64,000 bases of DNA from contig NZ_CP014160.1 of NCBI RefSeq assembly GCF_001543145.1, forward strand, positions 248,001-312,000, written 5' to 3'. Made by a program: the position numbers and the translations under genes. The notes under the pieces were generated by a model. The model saw nothing but the letters and a program-made list of their open reading frames with translations, had not been told where the DNA came from and did not search any database. Below are positions 27,197-36,465 of the stretch, one piece after another. This DNA comes from Aerococcus sanguinicola (GTDB lineage: Bacteria; Bacillota; Bacilli; Lactobacillales; Aerococcaceae). Within the stretch, counting starts at the first letter, position 1. Each line of letters begins with the position of its first letter.

Positions 27197-27319
27197 TTGT
27201 ACCTACCAACTTGCGAACATGCCCGCCATTAGAAAGTAGCTTGGCGACAACTTGCGAACGACTTCCCCATTAGCAAGTAGGTTTGCGGCAAGACGCGAAC
27301 GAGGGACCTATTAGCAGGT
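27197..27319 (-). repeat. Family C: three 41-bp tandem units, locus 2 (inverted)
   Basis: Units 27197-27237, 27238-27278 and 27279-27319 share CAACTTGCGAAC or CAAGACGCGAAC and ATTAGCAAGT-like ends. They are the reverse complement of the units at 21938-22060. A fourth degenerate unit follows to about 27350. Confidence 0.82.
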
Positions 27320-27370
27320 CGACTGGCGGTAACTTGCTAGGCAAGATGGACAAGGTCCCCATAATTAAAA

Positions 27371-27397
27371 CAAGCTAGCAAGGTCTCTGCTAGCTTG
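27371..27397 (-). terminator. Terminator after yggT and array IV
   Basis: CAAGCTAGCA pairs with TGCTAGCTTG over a 7-nt loop. On the minus strand it is followed by TTTTAATTAT. It would end a transcript running from yggT through repeat array IV. Confidence 0.65.
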
Positions 27398-27433
27398 TTG
27401 ATTCTCACCTTAATTACTTATTTTGCTCATATC

Positions 27434-27912
27434 TAGTCAGGTTCGACTTGGCAGTCTTGGAGTGATTTCACAAGCTAGAAACGAGCGAATACTTCGCTCT
27501 TATTCTGACTTGCTCCAATCATCCAAAGCTAAATGCTCTTGCTTACACCCTATAGTTGGGTTCGGGCTGGCAGCTTTCCTGTCACTTCACAAGTCTCCGC
27601 CGCAGTCTTTCAGACTGCTCTGGTGACTTGCTCCAGTGAAGGAAAGCTAAACGCCATCCCTCACACCCTGATCTAGTCGGGTTCGACTTGGCAGAAAGGG
27701 AGTGACTTCAGCAAAGTGGAACGATCGGCTAAAGCCGCTCTTATCCTCTTTGCCTCCAGTCATCCCTTTCTGAACGCCTTTGCTCACACCCTATGTAGTC
27801 GGGTTCGACTTGGCAGACTCGGAGTGATTTCACAAGTCAGAAACGAGCGAATACTTCGCTCTTATTCTGACTTGCTCCAATCATCCGAGTCTAAACGCCA
27901 AGTCTCACACCC
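27434..27912 (-). repeat. Family A hairpin repeat array IV (four full copies)
   Basis: In minus-strand order the copies are 27912-27796, 27791-27674, 27668-27553 and 27550-27434. The array begins 9 nt after the yggT stop. Copy 1 has matched arms. In copy 2 the 5' outer arm is CAAAGGC but the 3' arm is GCCAAGT, and copy 4 has CAAGAGC with GCCAAGT, so these two are mosaics. With family C it accounts for the 882-bp gap between yggT and ylmH. Confidence 0.92.
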
Positions 27913-27920
27913 TTGCCCTT

Positions 27921-28172
27921 TTAATAAAAGATTGTCAGGCCGCGTTGGGCTAATTGGAGCACGAGCAGGCCAATGACTACATTGAAACTAATTCCTCCGA
28001 GTGAAGGAATGAAGGAATCAAAGAAGGAGATGTAGGGCTCGGCCAGGTTATTGATCAATTGTCCTAACTTGCTATCTCTTGCGCCGGGAAACCAGGAGAG
28101 AAGGGCATAAATAATGAGGACAAAGCTGTAGAGCTGGATCAGTTCTTGTAGTAACCAAATGATATTAGTCAT
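27921..28172 (-). CDS. yggT: YggT family membrane protein
   Basis: Product of 83 aa with two transmembrane helices (about 4-27 and 60-80) and the family loop SWFPGARDSKLGQLINNLAE. The chosen ATG gives MTNIIWLLQELIQ and has AGGAGG upstream. The longer open frame is a reading of sepF DNA. The start overlaps the sepF stop by 8 nt. In this place (YlmG) it is linked to division and envelope function. Confidence 0.9.
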   Translation of the reverse strand: MTNIIWLLQELIQLYSFVLIIYALLSWFPGARDSKLGQLINNLAEPYISFFDSFIPSLGGISFNVVIGLLVLQLAQRGLTIFY

Positions 28173-28701
28173 GGATGTCTTGTTCCTCCTTGAAAGGGTC
28201 ATAGCGGCGGTCGGACTCGTAGCGGTAGTGGCTCGGATCGACTTGGTCTTCGTAGACCCCTTGGATGTCAATCGTCGCCGGAACAGCTAGGAAGACATCC
28301 TGGCCAATCCGCTGCATGTCACCATGGATGGCAAAGACCACACCCGCGATATAGTCGATAAAGCGGCGAGCATCAGCATCATCCATCCGGTCAAAGTTCA
28401 AGATCACACCCTTGCCTTCTAGAAGAAGGTCTCCGATGCGCTCCGCTTCGCCAAAAATTCTCGGCAGGAAGATTTGAATCGTCTGTTGACTTGCTTGACG
28501 GCCCCCATCCATGCGAATTAGTTTTTGATTGGTCTTCTTTGCTTGGTCAGCCATCTGAACATCCTCCTCCGTTTCAAAATCTTCTCTAGCCAAGGCATCT
28601 GCTGCTTCTGGGGAAGCAGCTAGGTCATCGTCGAAGGCGTAGTCCTCCACCTCTTGGTCGTCATTGATAAAAATCGATTGCACAAAGTCTTTAAATGCCA
28701 T
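28165..28701 (-). CDS. sepF: Cell division protein SepF
   Basis: SepF of 178 aa, which polymerises into rings, binds FtsZ tails and anchors them to membrane. The start MAFKDFVQSIFIND is chosen. Its N-terminal amphipathic helix is the membrane anchor. An acidic linker is followed by the conserved C-terminal domain (IQIFLPRIFGEAERIGDLLL, then GKGVILNFDRMDDADARRFIDY). It sits between ylmE and yggT as usual. Confidence 0.95.
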   Translation of the reverse strand: MAFKDFVQSIFINDDQEVEDYAFDDDLAASPEAADALAREDFETEEDVQMADQAKKTNQKLIRMDGGRQASQQTIQIFLPRIFGEAERIGDLLLEGKGVILNFDRMDDADARRFIDYIAGVVFAIHGDMQRIGQDVFLAVPATIDIQGVYEDQVDPSHYRYESDRRYDPFKEEQDIHD

Positions 28702-28711
28702 AAATCCCCCA

Positions 28712-29383
28712 TTATTCTTGGTACAAGGCAGAGCCAATCCGAACAAAGGTCGCCCCTTCAGCAACAGCCAAGGGATAGTCCGAACTCATTCCCATGCTCA
28801 GTTCCTGGCAAGGAGCATAACTGAGGTCTTTAGCTTGGACACTTTGCCCCAACTCACGCAAGCGGCCAAAGTAGCTATGGATGGCCTCATCGCTGGCATC
28901 ATGGGGAGCCATGGTCATTAAACCGACCACTTCCACTTTGTCAAACTTGGCCAGGCCCTCGATAAAAGCTTCTAATTCTTCTGGAGCAATCCCTGACTTG
29001 CTTTCTTCCCCTGACACATTGACCTGGACGAAGCACTTGACGACATGGTCGGCCCGCTTTTGAATCTCTTTAGCAATCTTTAACCGGTCCAAAGCATGGA
29101 AGTAGTCCACTTCATTAATAACATCCTTGACCTTACGCGATTGCAAGGGGCCGATTAAGTGCCAGACACAGTCATCAGGCATAGCTGCCTTCTTCTCTAA
29201 AAGACCATCCACATAATTCTCAGCATAGTCTCTCAGGCCCACTTGGTAGAGGGACATGGTCTCTTCCACCGAATGGTACTTAGAAACACAAATCAGCCTG
29301 ACATCCTTAGAGGACAAGGCTGATTCCTGCTGCACAGTTTGAATCCGTTGGCGAACGGCCTGTACATTATCTTGGTAGGTCAT
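28712..29383 (-). CDS. ylmE: YggS/YlmE family pyridoxal-phosphate homeostasis protein
   Basis: PLP-binding protein of 223 aa that buffers free pyridoxal phosphate. The PLP lysine is in LICVSKYHS. Other motifs are WHLIGPLQSRKVK, VQVNVSGEESKSG and the phosphate site LSMGMSSDYPLAVAEGATFV. It lies 2 nt after ftsZ and is translated with the division operon. It has no known direct role in division. Confidence 0.94.
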   Translation of the reverse strand: MTYQDNVQAVRQRIQTVQQESALSSKDVRLICVSKYHSVEETMSLYQVGLRDYAENYVDGLLEKKAAMPDDCVWHLIGPLQSRKVKDVINEVDYFHALDRLKIAKEIQKRADHVVKCFVQVNVSGEESKSGIAPEELEAFIEGLAKFDKVEVVGLMTMAPHDASDEAIHSYFGRLRELGQSVQAKDLSYAPCQELSMGMSSDYPLAVAEGATFVRIGSALYQE

Positions 29384-29385
29384 GC

Positions 29386-30651
29386 TTACCGACGACGCTT
29401 TCTGAAGAATGGTGGCGTATCTAATTCATCTTCACCTAGCTCATTACCATAGCTTTCGTTCGGTGCATTGTAGTTGTTGTAGTCATCTCCAGCTGGGCGA
29501 CGGTTATCGCGTGGCGCTTCCCAGTCATCATAGTTATCTTGACGGCTTGGACGGGCTGGACGACTTGGGGCTTGTTTTTGCTCAAAGTATTCAGGACGAT
29601 TGCCATAGTCACGGCTGGCTGCGCTTTGGGCACCAGTCTTGAAGGCAGAGCTTTGACGGCTAGCTTTCTTTTCTTCATGGCGACGCTCTTCGTCAATCCC
29701 AGTCGCAATGACCGTTACAATGACTTCATCATCCAGGTCTTCATTGATTGTCGTACCAAAGATGATGTTCACTTCTGAAGAAGAAGCAGCAGAAACAATA
29801 TCAGCAGCATCTTGAGCTTCGAAGAGGGTCAGGTCTTCGCCACCAGCGATGTTCAAAAGAATTTGTTCTGCCCCATCGATAGATACTTCAAGTAATGGCG
29901 ATGAAATAGCCTTCTTGGTCGCGTCAGAGGTCCGGTTTTCACCTTGGCCAGCGCCAATCCCCATTAGGGCTGTCCCTTGGTCTTGCATCACGGTACGTAC
30001 GTCCGCGAAGTCCAAGTTCACATAGCCAGGTGAGGTAATCAGGTCAGAAATCCCTTGAACCCCTTGGCGTAGAACATTGTCAGCTTCACCGAAAGCTTCC
30101 CGCATTGGGGTCTTCTTGTCAACGATTTCTAATAAGCGGTTGTTGGAGATTGTAACCAAGGTATCGACATGTTCCTTCATCTTGGCAATCCCTTCCGCAG
30201 CTGAGCGGCCACGCTTAGGTCCTTCGAAGGTGAAGGGACGGGTCACAACCCCTACCGTTAAAGCGCCTAATTCTTCTTTAGCGATTTGAGCGACGATCGG
30301 TGCGGCACCCGTACCGGTCCCACCGCCCATACCAGCTGTGATAAAGATAAGGTCTGCCCCTTGCAAAGCTTCACGGATTTGGTCTTCACTCTCTTCAGCG
30401 GCTTTGCGGCCAACTTCTGGTTGGGCCCCAGCACCGAGTCCACGGGCAATCTTAGGCCCGAGGTGGATCTTCACGTCAGCGCTTGAGTGCGCTAAGGCTT
30501 GGGTATCGGTATTCGCTACAATGAACTCTACCCCACGTACATTTTCTTGGATCATGCGGTTAACCGCGTTATTACCGCCGCCACCAACACCAATGACCTT
30601 GATGTTAGCGCCGCGTTCAAAATCTTGTAAATTGTCAAATTCTAAATCCAT
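29386..30651 (-). CDS. ftsZ: Cell division protein FtsZ
   Basis: Tubulin-like GTPase of 421 aa that forms the Z ring. The GTP-binding signature [10 protein letters not shown] is intact, preceded by NAVNRMI and followed by the T7-loop region [12 protein letters not shown] variable linker rich in D, N, R and Y leads to the C-terminal peptide [13 protein letters not shown], which binds FtsA and SepF. It follows ftsA on the same strand. Confidence 0.99.
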   Translation of the reverse strand: MDLEFDNLQDFERGANIKVIGVGGGGNNAVNRMIQENVRGVEFIVANTDTQALAHSSADVKIHLGPKIARGLGAGAQPEVGRKAAEESEDQIREALQGADLIFITAGMGGGTGTGAAPIVAQIAKEELGALTVGVVTRPFTFEGPKRGRSAAEGIAKMKEHVDTLVTISNNRLLEIVDKKTPMREAFGEADNVLRQGVQGISDLITSPGYVNLDFADVRTVMQDQGTALMGIGAGQGENRTSDATKKAISSPLLEVSIDGAEQILLNIAGGEDLTLFEAQDAADIVSAASSSEVNIIFGTTINEDLDDEVIVTVIATGIDEERRHEEKKASRQSSAFKTGAQSAASRDYGNRPEYFEQKQAPSRPARPSRQDNYDDWEAPRDNRRPAGDDYNNYNAPNESYGNELGEDELDTPPFFRKRRR

Positions 30652-30679
30652 CTTTTATCCTCCTGAATCATTACTCGTC

Positions 30680-32092
30680 TTAGTTAAAGATATCTTCAAA
30701 AAAGCTCTTCACTTTATCAGCGAAGCCTTCATTGCCTTCTTTAGCCGCATGGTCGGCTGCTTGGCGAGTGCCCCTGCTTTCTTCTTCATGAAGCTCTTCT
30801 TCATAGCTAGCATAAGGCGCTTCAGGAACGCTCTCTGCTTGAACTTCATGGTCGACTTCCGGCTCGTAAGCCCGGACTTGAGGGCGGGTATAGCTTTCTT
30901 CCTCTTGCTTAGCTGCGTCCCGGCTCCGGTTGTCAAAGTTATAACCTTGGGCCACATGGTAAATTTCTTCGAGACCCGATGCGTATTCCACCAGGCCAAC
31001 TGCCGTCGCGAACATCGGGTTGCGCAAACCTACATGCTCAGGAATATAGAAACGCACTTCCGTTCCAAAATACTCTGAAGCCAGGTCAATCACGCCAGGC
31101 AGAGCAGCAGCCCCACCCGTGATAACCACGCCACCAGGTAGGTCAAAGGCTTCGACTTGGTCTAAGGCACGTTTAATCGTTTCCAAAATTTGCATCACGC
31201 GAGCTTCGATAATTTCAGAAAGATAGTGTTCGTCTACCTTAGCGGGTTCTTTTTTGCCGATAATTTCAACCGGGAAAAATTCATTCTCGCTGGTATGGCG
31301 GGAATCCGCATAGCCGTATTCCAACTTAATCTGCTCTGCATTCTCGGTGGTTGTGTTTAGGACAGTGGAGATATCCTTAGTGATATACTCCCCACCCTCT
31401 TGGTCGATGTAGGCAAATTTTAATTGCTTGTCATGGATAACGCTGGCGCTCGTTTGGCCACCACCCATATCGATAATAATCGTTCCGAAATCTCTTTCCC
31501 CTTCAGATAAGGCTGCAGCTGCTGTTGCTAGGGGCTGAACGACCAAGTCGGCAATATTCAAGCCCGCATTCTCAACACAGCGGCGAATATTGTGAATAAT
31601 CGTCTTGGTCCCCGTAATCATGCTCGCATAGAGTTCTAAACGAACGCCAATCATTCCACGTGGGTCGCGGATGCCATCAAAACCATCAACCACGAACTCT
31701 TCAGGGATCACCGAAATGATCTCCCGTTCTGGTGGAACTGCACGTACTTTAGCTGCAGATAGGACATTGTTGACATCTTTATCCGTGATTTCACGGTTCT
31801 CATTTGCCACTGCAATCATCCCATAACAAGGTTCTATGTTCACTTGATTACATGGTACGCCAACAATGACGTTTTTGATTTCACAGTTTGACTTGCGTTC
31901 AGCTTGACGGACAGCGCTCTTGATGGCTTCGACCGTTTTGTCGATATCCACAATCACACCCCGGCTCAAGCCTTCTGAACGTTCACTCCCAACACCGATA
32001 ACATTCAGGTGCTGGTTCACATATTCGGCAACAACAACTTTTACTGAAGTGGTTCCAATATCGAGACTCGCATAAACTTTTGGTTGCACCAT
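30680..32092 (-). CDS. ftsA: Cell division protein FtsA
   Basis: Actin-like protein of 470 aa that tethers FtsZ to membrane. The start MVQPKVYASLDIGTTS is supported by GGAGG 10 nt upstream. A longer open frame lacks support. ATP-site motifs include DIGTTSVKV and IDMGGGQTSASV. The SHS2 domain is present. The C-terminus is a charged linker and an amphipathic helix (KVKSFFEDIFN) for membrane binding. A 541-bp gap separates it from divIB, so ftsA-ftsZ probably has its own promoter. Confidence 0.97.
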   Translation of the reverse strand: MVQPKVYASLDIGTTSVKVVVAEYVNQHLNVIGVGSERSEGLSRGVIVDIDKTVEAIKSAVRQAERKSNCEIKNVIVGVPCNQVNIEPCYGMIAVANENREITDKDVNNVLSAAKVRAVPPEREIISVIPEEFVVDGFDGIRDPRGMIGVRLELYASMITGTKTIIHNIRRCVENAGLNIADLVVQPLATAAAALSEGERDFGTIIIDMGGGQTSASVIHDKQLKFAYIDQEGGEYITKDISTVLNTTTENAEQIKLEYGYADSRHTSENEFFPVEIIGKKEPAKVDEHYLSEIIEARVMQILETIKRALDQVEAFDLPGGVVITGGAAALPGVIDLASEYFGTEVRFYIPEHVGLRNPMFATAVGLVEYASGLEEIYHVAQGYNFDNRSRDAAKQEEESYTRPQVRAYEPEVDHEVQAESVPEAPYASYEEELHEEESRGTRQAADHAAKEGNEGFADKVKSFFEDIFN

Positions 32093-32633
32093 GTAATTGA
32101 AACCTCCAAATTCTTTAATCAATAATCAAGATATGTCTATATCGCTTCTATTTTAACATAAATAAAGTAGCAAAAGCAGTAAACTTTTCCTAAATCAATG
32201 AAAGAAAAGAAAGCTAGCAAGTGCCGAGCTCTCCTCTTGATAAAGAGACTAGGACCTGCTCCAAAAGCCAATCTCCACTTTGCCTTCAGCGACAATAAAT
32301 TTCCTTATCATCCCTTGCAAAGATCCAAGCCTGTTAGCTTTTGTCACACTTTCCTCTTCATAGAAGCTATAAATATCAGATTATAATCAAGTTTACCATA
32401 CAGAAATACCTATAGCAATCAGAAGCAAGCGCCCCAAGAGGAAAAGCTAGGATTTGTCAAGAAATTAAAAATAAAGGATTTCCAATAAATTGTGCTGGTC
32501 AGCATTCGTTTCGCTGTTGTTCAAAAATAATTGATATAGACTTTTTGTTTACTTACCCTCAATATAAAAAATTAGAGGAGCAAATAAAAAAAGCGGAAAA
32601 TTCCGCTTTCAAATGAATTAGCTAACCGATCTT
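32093..32633. other. 541-bp gap between divIB and ftsA, with family B remnant
   Basis: At 32256-32355 lies GCTCCAAAAGCCAATCTCCA with AGCTTTTGTCACACTTT, a third, diverged family B element. The rest is AT-rich. It should hold the ftsAZ promoter, for which GTTAAAAT near 32150 is a weak -10 candidate. No open frame of interest was seen. Confidence 0.5.
32586..32609 (-). terminator. divIB terminator
   Basis: AAAGCGGAA pairs with TTCCGCTTT, followed by seven T on the minus strand, 25 nt after the divIB stop. It ends the mraZ-to-divIB operon. Confidence 0.85.
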
Positions 32634-33917
32634 CTATTGGGCCTGGCTTGAAGCTTGGCTGCTGGCCTGAGCTCCACTTGCTTGGCTAGCTGGTGCGACC
32701 TGGCTAGCCGGAGCCTGGTCAGGAGTCTCCTGGCTGGCCGTGCTCGCTGCACTGCCTGTGCCAGATGAATCGGATGTGCTGACCTGACTCTGGCTTGAAG
32801 CACTGGATGAGTGATCCGCTTCAGCACTTGCCTCTGCTTGGTCCCCCTCTGCCTTGACTTCAATTTCTTGCCGGTCCTCCTGGGCAGGCGATGGGTGGGC
32901 AGCTTCATAGACTTCCTTCTCTTCTGGACTCGCAAATGGATTATTGGCTGGTGTCAATTCGGTAAAGAAAATACCCAGGTCCATATCCAAGAGTCCTTTT
33001 TGCCCGTCCAAGATTTCCAGAACTTGGTCATAGTACTGGAGGTAGTCCACAAATTTCAGCATAAAGCCCGTAACAATATTCCCGTCCCGCATCTTTAGAG
33101 CGAGGTGGTTGGGGTAATCAGCCGTTGAGATATTGTGGATCGATCCAATCTGCTGGAGGATACGATCTGGCAGTTTGCCTAGCTGCTCCGCGAGTTTAAG
33201 GATCTGCCCGTCATCGAAGCCTTCAAAGACCGGCAATTGCTTGTCGGGTTCAGACAGGGCCTTATCCAAGATCATCTGGTTTTCTAAGACCGGATAGTAG
33301 AAGTCCTTCTTCTTCACGTAACCGACTACCCGGTGTTCTTGGACATTGATCAAGACATTGCGCTGGTCGTCCAATTGGATGTTCACGCTCTGAACTTGGG
33401 GATAGGCAGCATTAATCCGCTGCATGGCGCTTTCTTGGAGGGATTCCACCCGGCCTAGGCTCATGGAAGGATGGAGGCCGGATACCCGGACCAGGTCTTC
33501 TTCCTTGATCTGCCGCGTCCCCCGCACTTGGATGTTGCGCACATGATTGAGGGGCGAGGCCAAGTAGCTGGCGACTAAGAGAAGAAAGATAAAGAAGCCA
33601 TAATAGGCCCAGCGTGTCTTAGCCGGTACCTTGGCTTTTTTCTTTTGCTTAGGCGGTTTAGGCTTGGCCTGGCCCTTGTCCTGACGTCCGAATTGGTCTT
33701 TGACCGACCGCCAAACTTTAATCCGCCGTCCCTGTTGCTTTGGCGCTTGGGGCTTTTGGGTGGCTGATCGGGCCTGCTTTTTCGGCTGGCCTGCAGAGCT
33801 TGCTTGCGACTGGTGCGAGGAAGCTGGCGACGGCTGGCCTTCCTCCCGGCCACTAACCCGGGATCTTGAGGGGTGTGCTTTATTTTTATAACGTCGTCTT
33901 TCTTTCTCCCAGTCCAT
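32634..33917 (-). CDS. divIB: Cell division protein DivIB (FtsQ)
   Basis: Bitopic division protein of 427 aa. A long basic, glutamine- and lysine-rich cytoplasmic region (about 1-105) is followed by one transmembrane helix (about 109-127), then a POTRA domain (VRNIQVRGTRQIKEEDLVRV) and beta domain. The C-terminal 90 residues are low complexity (S, A, Q, T rich), exposed outside the cell. It is longer than the 263-aa Bacillus protein but similar in plan to streptococcal DivIB. It is the last gene of the mraZ operon. Confidence 0.94.
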   Translation of the reverse strand: MDWEKERRRYKNKAHPSRSRVSGREEGQPSPASSHQSQASSAGQPKKQARSATQKPQAPKQQGRRIKVWRSVKDQFGRQDKGQAKPKPPKQKKKAKVPAKTRWAYYGFFIFLLLVASYLASPLNHVRNIQVRGTRQIKEEDLVRVSGLHPSMSLGRVESLQESAMQRINAAYPQVQSVNIQLDDQRNVLINVQEHRVVGYVKKKDFYYPVLENQMILDKALSEPDKQLPVFEGFDDGQILKLAEQLGKLPDRILQQIGSIHNISTADYPNHLALKMRDGNIVTGFMLKFVDYLQYYDQVLEILDGQKGLLDMDLGIFFTELTPANNPFASPEEKEVYEAAHPSPAQEDRQEIEVKAEGDQAEASAEADHSSSASSQSQVSTSDSSGTGSAASTASQETPDQAPASQVAPASQASGAQASSQASSQAQ

Positions 33918-33936
33918 GCTTTTCCCCCTTTAGGCT

Positions 33937-35040
33937 TTATTTTTCTTCGATGGCTGTCTCCAGGACCCGGCGGAGACGGTCCGCTGCATCTGGTACTCCG
34001 AGGAGTCGGGCTTGTTGGCTCATCTGTACCCGCTGGATGTCGTCGGCCATCAATTCGTCAATCATTTCCAGGAAGAGATCATTATTCAGGTCCTCTTCTA
34101 AGAGCATCTTGGCTGCCCGGTGGTCGACCAGGGACTCAGCATTGCGCTGCTGGTGGTTGCCCGTCACATTAGGGCTTGGAATCAGCAGGCTCGGCGTCCC
34201 CAGAGCCGTTAGTTCAGTTAAGGTCGTTGCCCCTGACCGGCAGACAACCAGGTCCACCGTATTAAAGAGTTGGGGCATGTTCTTGATATAAGGAACCACC
34301 TTGACATTGGTCAGCTGGTCCAAATGGTCAAATTCTTTTTGATAATCATCATAATAGATCTCACCCGTGGCGATCAGGACTTGGTAGGGCCGCTTGGTGA
34401 AAGCTTCCAGCGAGGCCATAACTGCATCGTTGATCCGCTGAGCGCCCCGGCTCCCCCCGAAGATCAGGAGCGTCGGACGATTGTTGACCAGCCCATATTC
34501 CGTCAAATCAACCTTGTCAGAGATAGCAGCCACTTCCTGGGCCCGGGGATTGCCGGTGTAGACAATCTTATGAGCATAGCGGCTAAAATCCGCCTTGACC
34601 CGGTCGAAGCAAATTGCAATCTTATCCACATAACGACTTAAAAACTTATTGGTAATCCCAGCTACTGAGTTCTGCTCATGAATCACGGTTGGCAGGCCCA
34701 AATGCGAAGCGGCGTAGAGGACAGGCGCGCAGACATAGCCCCCTGTGCCGACCACGACATCGGGCTGGAAGTCTTTTAAGAGCTTGCGGGCCGCTGAGAC
34801 ACTCTGGAGCATATAGAGAGCTGTCTTCAGATTATCCATTGACAGCGACCGTTTCAGGCCTTGGATCCGGACTGTCTTGAAGGGGATCCCCTGTTCTGGC
34901 ACAATCTTGGCTTCCATTCCCTGGGCGGTCCCGATATAGAGGAATTCGGCATCTGGGTAATGGGCTAGTATATTCTTCTGTAAGGCGAGCGCAGGATAGA
35001 TATGGCCTCCCGTTCCGCCACCCGATAAGACAACACGCAT
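33937..35040 (-). CDS. murG: UDP-GlcNAc:lipid I N-acetylglucosaminyltransferase MurG
   Basis: Peripheral membrane glycosyltransferase of 367 aa that makes lipid II. The ATG at 35040 (MRVVLSGGGTGGHIYPAL) is preferred, since AGGAAGG lies 9 nt upstream. The ATG 9 nt earlier abuts it. The N-terminal glycine-rich loop SGGGTGGH and the donor-site motifs (LLIFGGSRGAQ, VVCRSGATTLTEL, GNHQQRNAE) are intact. Confidence 0.97.
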   Translation of the reverse strand: MRVVLSGGGTGGHIYPALALQKNILAHYPDAEFLYIGTAQGMEAKIVPEQGIPFKTVRIQGLKRSLSMDNLKTALYMLQSVSAARKLLKDFQPDVVVGTGGYVCAPVLYAASHLGLPTVIHEQNSVAGITNKFLSRYVDKIAICFDRVKADFSRYAHKIVYTGNPRAQEVAAISDKVDLTEYGLVNNRPTLLIFGGSRGAQRINDAVMASLEAFTKRPYQVLIATGEIYYDDYQKEFDHLDQLTNVKVVPYIKNMPQLFNTVDLVVCRSGATTLTELTALGTPSLLIPSPNVTGNHQQRNAESLVDHRAAKMLLEEDLNNDLFLEMIDELMADDIQRVQMSQQARLLGVPDAADRLRRVLETAIEEK

Positions 35041-35058
35041 GCTTTCCATCCTTCCTAG

Positions 35059-36456
35059 TTAATGATCCTTTTTACTTTGGGCTAAGTGCTTGGCTGCTTG
35101 GACAAAACGCTCGCCCCGCATTTCGAAATTGAGGTACTGGTCCCAAGAGGCACAAGCTGGCGAGAGCAAGATCACATCGCCGGCTTGGCTCTGGGCATAG
35201 GCTAAGTCAGTCGCTTCTTCGATATTCTTGGCATGGACATAAGGGATTTCCATATCTTCAGCCAGCTTGGCAAAGCGGTCAGCTGTCTGCCCCATCACGA
35301 CCATGGCCTTGACCTGGCCGAGTTCGGGCTTCAAGTCCTCTAAGCCAAGACCCCGGTCGAGGCCTCCTGCAACCCAAACGATAGGGGCTTGGAAGCTGCG
35401 CAAAGCTGTCTTCGCGGCATTGTTATTAGTTGCCTTGGAGTCATTATAGAAGCGACGACCTTGGTAGTCCAAAACAAATTGCATCCGGTGGGCTACCCCA
35501 TGGAAGCTCTGGCAAGCGGCTTGAATGGCCGTATTGGAAACACCTAATAATTTAGCAATGGCCATCGCTACTAGGGCATTTTGGACATTATGGTCGCCAG
35601 GAATAAAGACCTGGTCCCGCTCGACAACGGCTTCTTCTCGCCACATCAAGCGCTGGTGAGCCCGATCGTACCAAGCTCCTTCCCGAGACTGACCCGTTAG
35701 TGAAACGGGAATAACTTGGGCTTGGGTCTCATGCCGCTTGTCCCAGAGCACTTCCTGGTCGGCGTTCAAAATCAGGTAATCGGATGCCTCCTGCTGGGCC
35801 GTAATCTGCCACTTGGCTTCCAGATACCCTTCGATACTGCCGTGGTAGTCCAAATGCGTCGGATACAGATTGGTAATAGCAGCAATCTTAGGCTTGAAGC
35901 TGCAGGTCCCCATCAATTGGAAACTGGAAAGCTCGAGCACCAAGCGATCGCTCGCCTTGGCATCCAGGGCCACATCCAGGGCCGCTAGACCGATATTCCC
36001 TGCCAGGTAGTTCTTGCCCGGCAAGTCCGTTGCAGCTTCTAGGATTTGGAAGGTCAAGGAAGCGGTGGTGGTCTTGCCGTTAGACCCCGTGATACCAATG
36101 ATTTCAGCTGACGTCAGTTGGCCGACCAACTCAATATCCGTGTAGACCGGCAGGCCTTTAGCTTGGGCGGCCTGGACCATGGGATTACTATAGGGAATGC
36201 CAGGATTTTTGACCATAAAGGCAAAGTCTTCCTCCAGCAATTCCACCGGGTGCGAGCCCGCAATGACCCGGACATTCTCTTCGATCAGGGTCTGGGCTTC
36301 CTTATTTTCTTCTAAGGGCTTGATATCATTCACAGTGACAAAGGCGCCCAGGTCCGTCAGGTGTCTAACCACACTCATCCCTGTCATGGCCAGTCCTAGG
36401 ACTAGGACTTTTTTATTTTTTAGCGATTCCCGATTAATTTCTAGTCTTTCTTCCAT
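35059..36456 (-). CDS. murD: UDP-N-acetylmuramoyl-L-alanine--D-glutamate ligase
   Basis: Mur ligase of 465 aa that adds D-glutamate to the peptidoglycan precursor. Rossmann-like N-domain with VLGLAMTGMSVVRHL. ATP site GITGSNGKTTTASL. Middle-domain NLYPTHLDYHGSIEGYLEAK. C-domain NDSKATNNNAAKTALRSF. AGGAGG is 5 nt before the ATG. It lies 9 nt after mraY. Confidence 0.97.
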   Translation of the reverse strand: MEERLEINRESLKNKKVLVLGLAMTGMSVVRHLTDLGAFVTVNDIKPLEENKEAQTLIEENVRVIAGSHPVELLEEDFAFMVKNPGIPYSNPMVQAAQAKGLPVYTDIELVGQLTSAEIIGITGSNGKTTTASLTFQILEAATDLPGKNYLAGNIGLAALDVALDAKASDRLVLELSSFQLMGTCSFKPKIAAITNLYPTHLDYHGSIEGYLEAKWQITAQQEASDYLILNADQEVLWDKRHETQAQVIPVSLTGQSREGAWYDRAHQRLMWREEAVVERDQVFIPGDHNVQNALVAMAIAKLLGVSNTAIQAACQSFHGVAHRMQFVLDYQGRRFYNDSKATNNNAAKTALRSFQAPIVWVAGGLDRGLGLEDLKPELGQVKAMVVMGQTADRFAKLAEDMEIPYVHAKNIEEATDLAYAQSQAGDVILLSPACASWDQYLNFEMRGERFVQAAKHLAQSKKDH

Positions 36457-36465
36457 AATTTCCTC

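Noticed and set aside
27796..27912. tRNA T-arm in GGGTTCGAC of family A
   Set aside because: The GTCGGGTTCGAC string is a small terminal hairpin. No acceptor, D or anticodon arm can be drawn around it.
30338..31078. 246-aa plus-strand frame
   Set aside because: It is antisense to ftsZ and ftsA, whose coding is certain, and has no start signal or recognisable domain.
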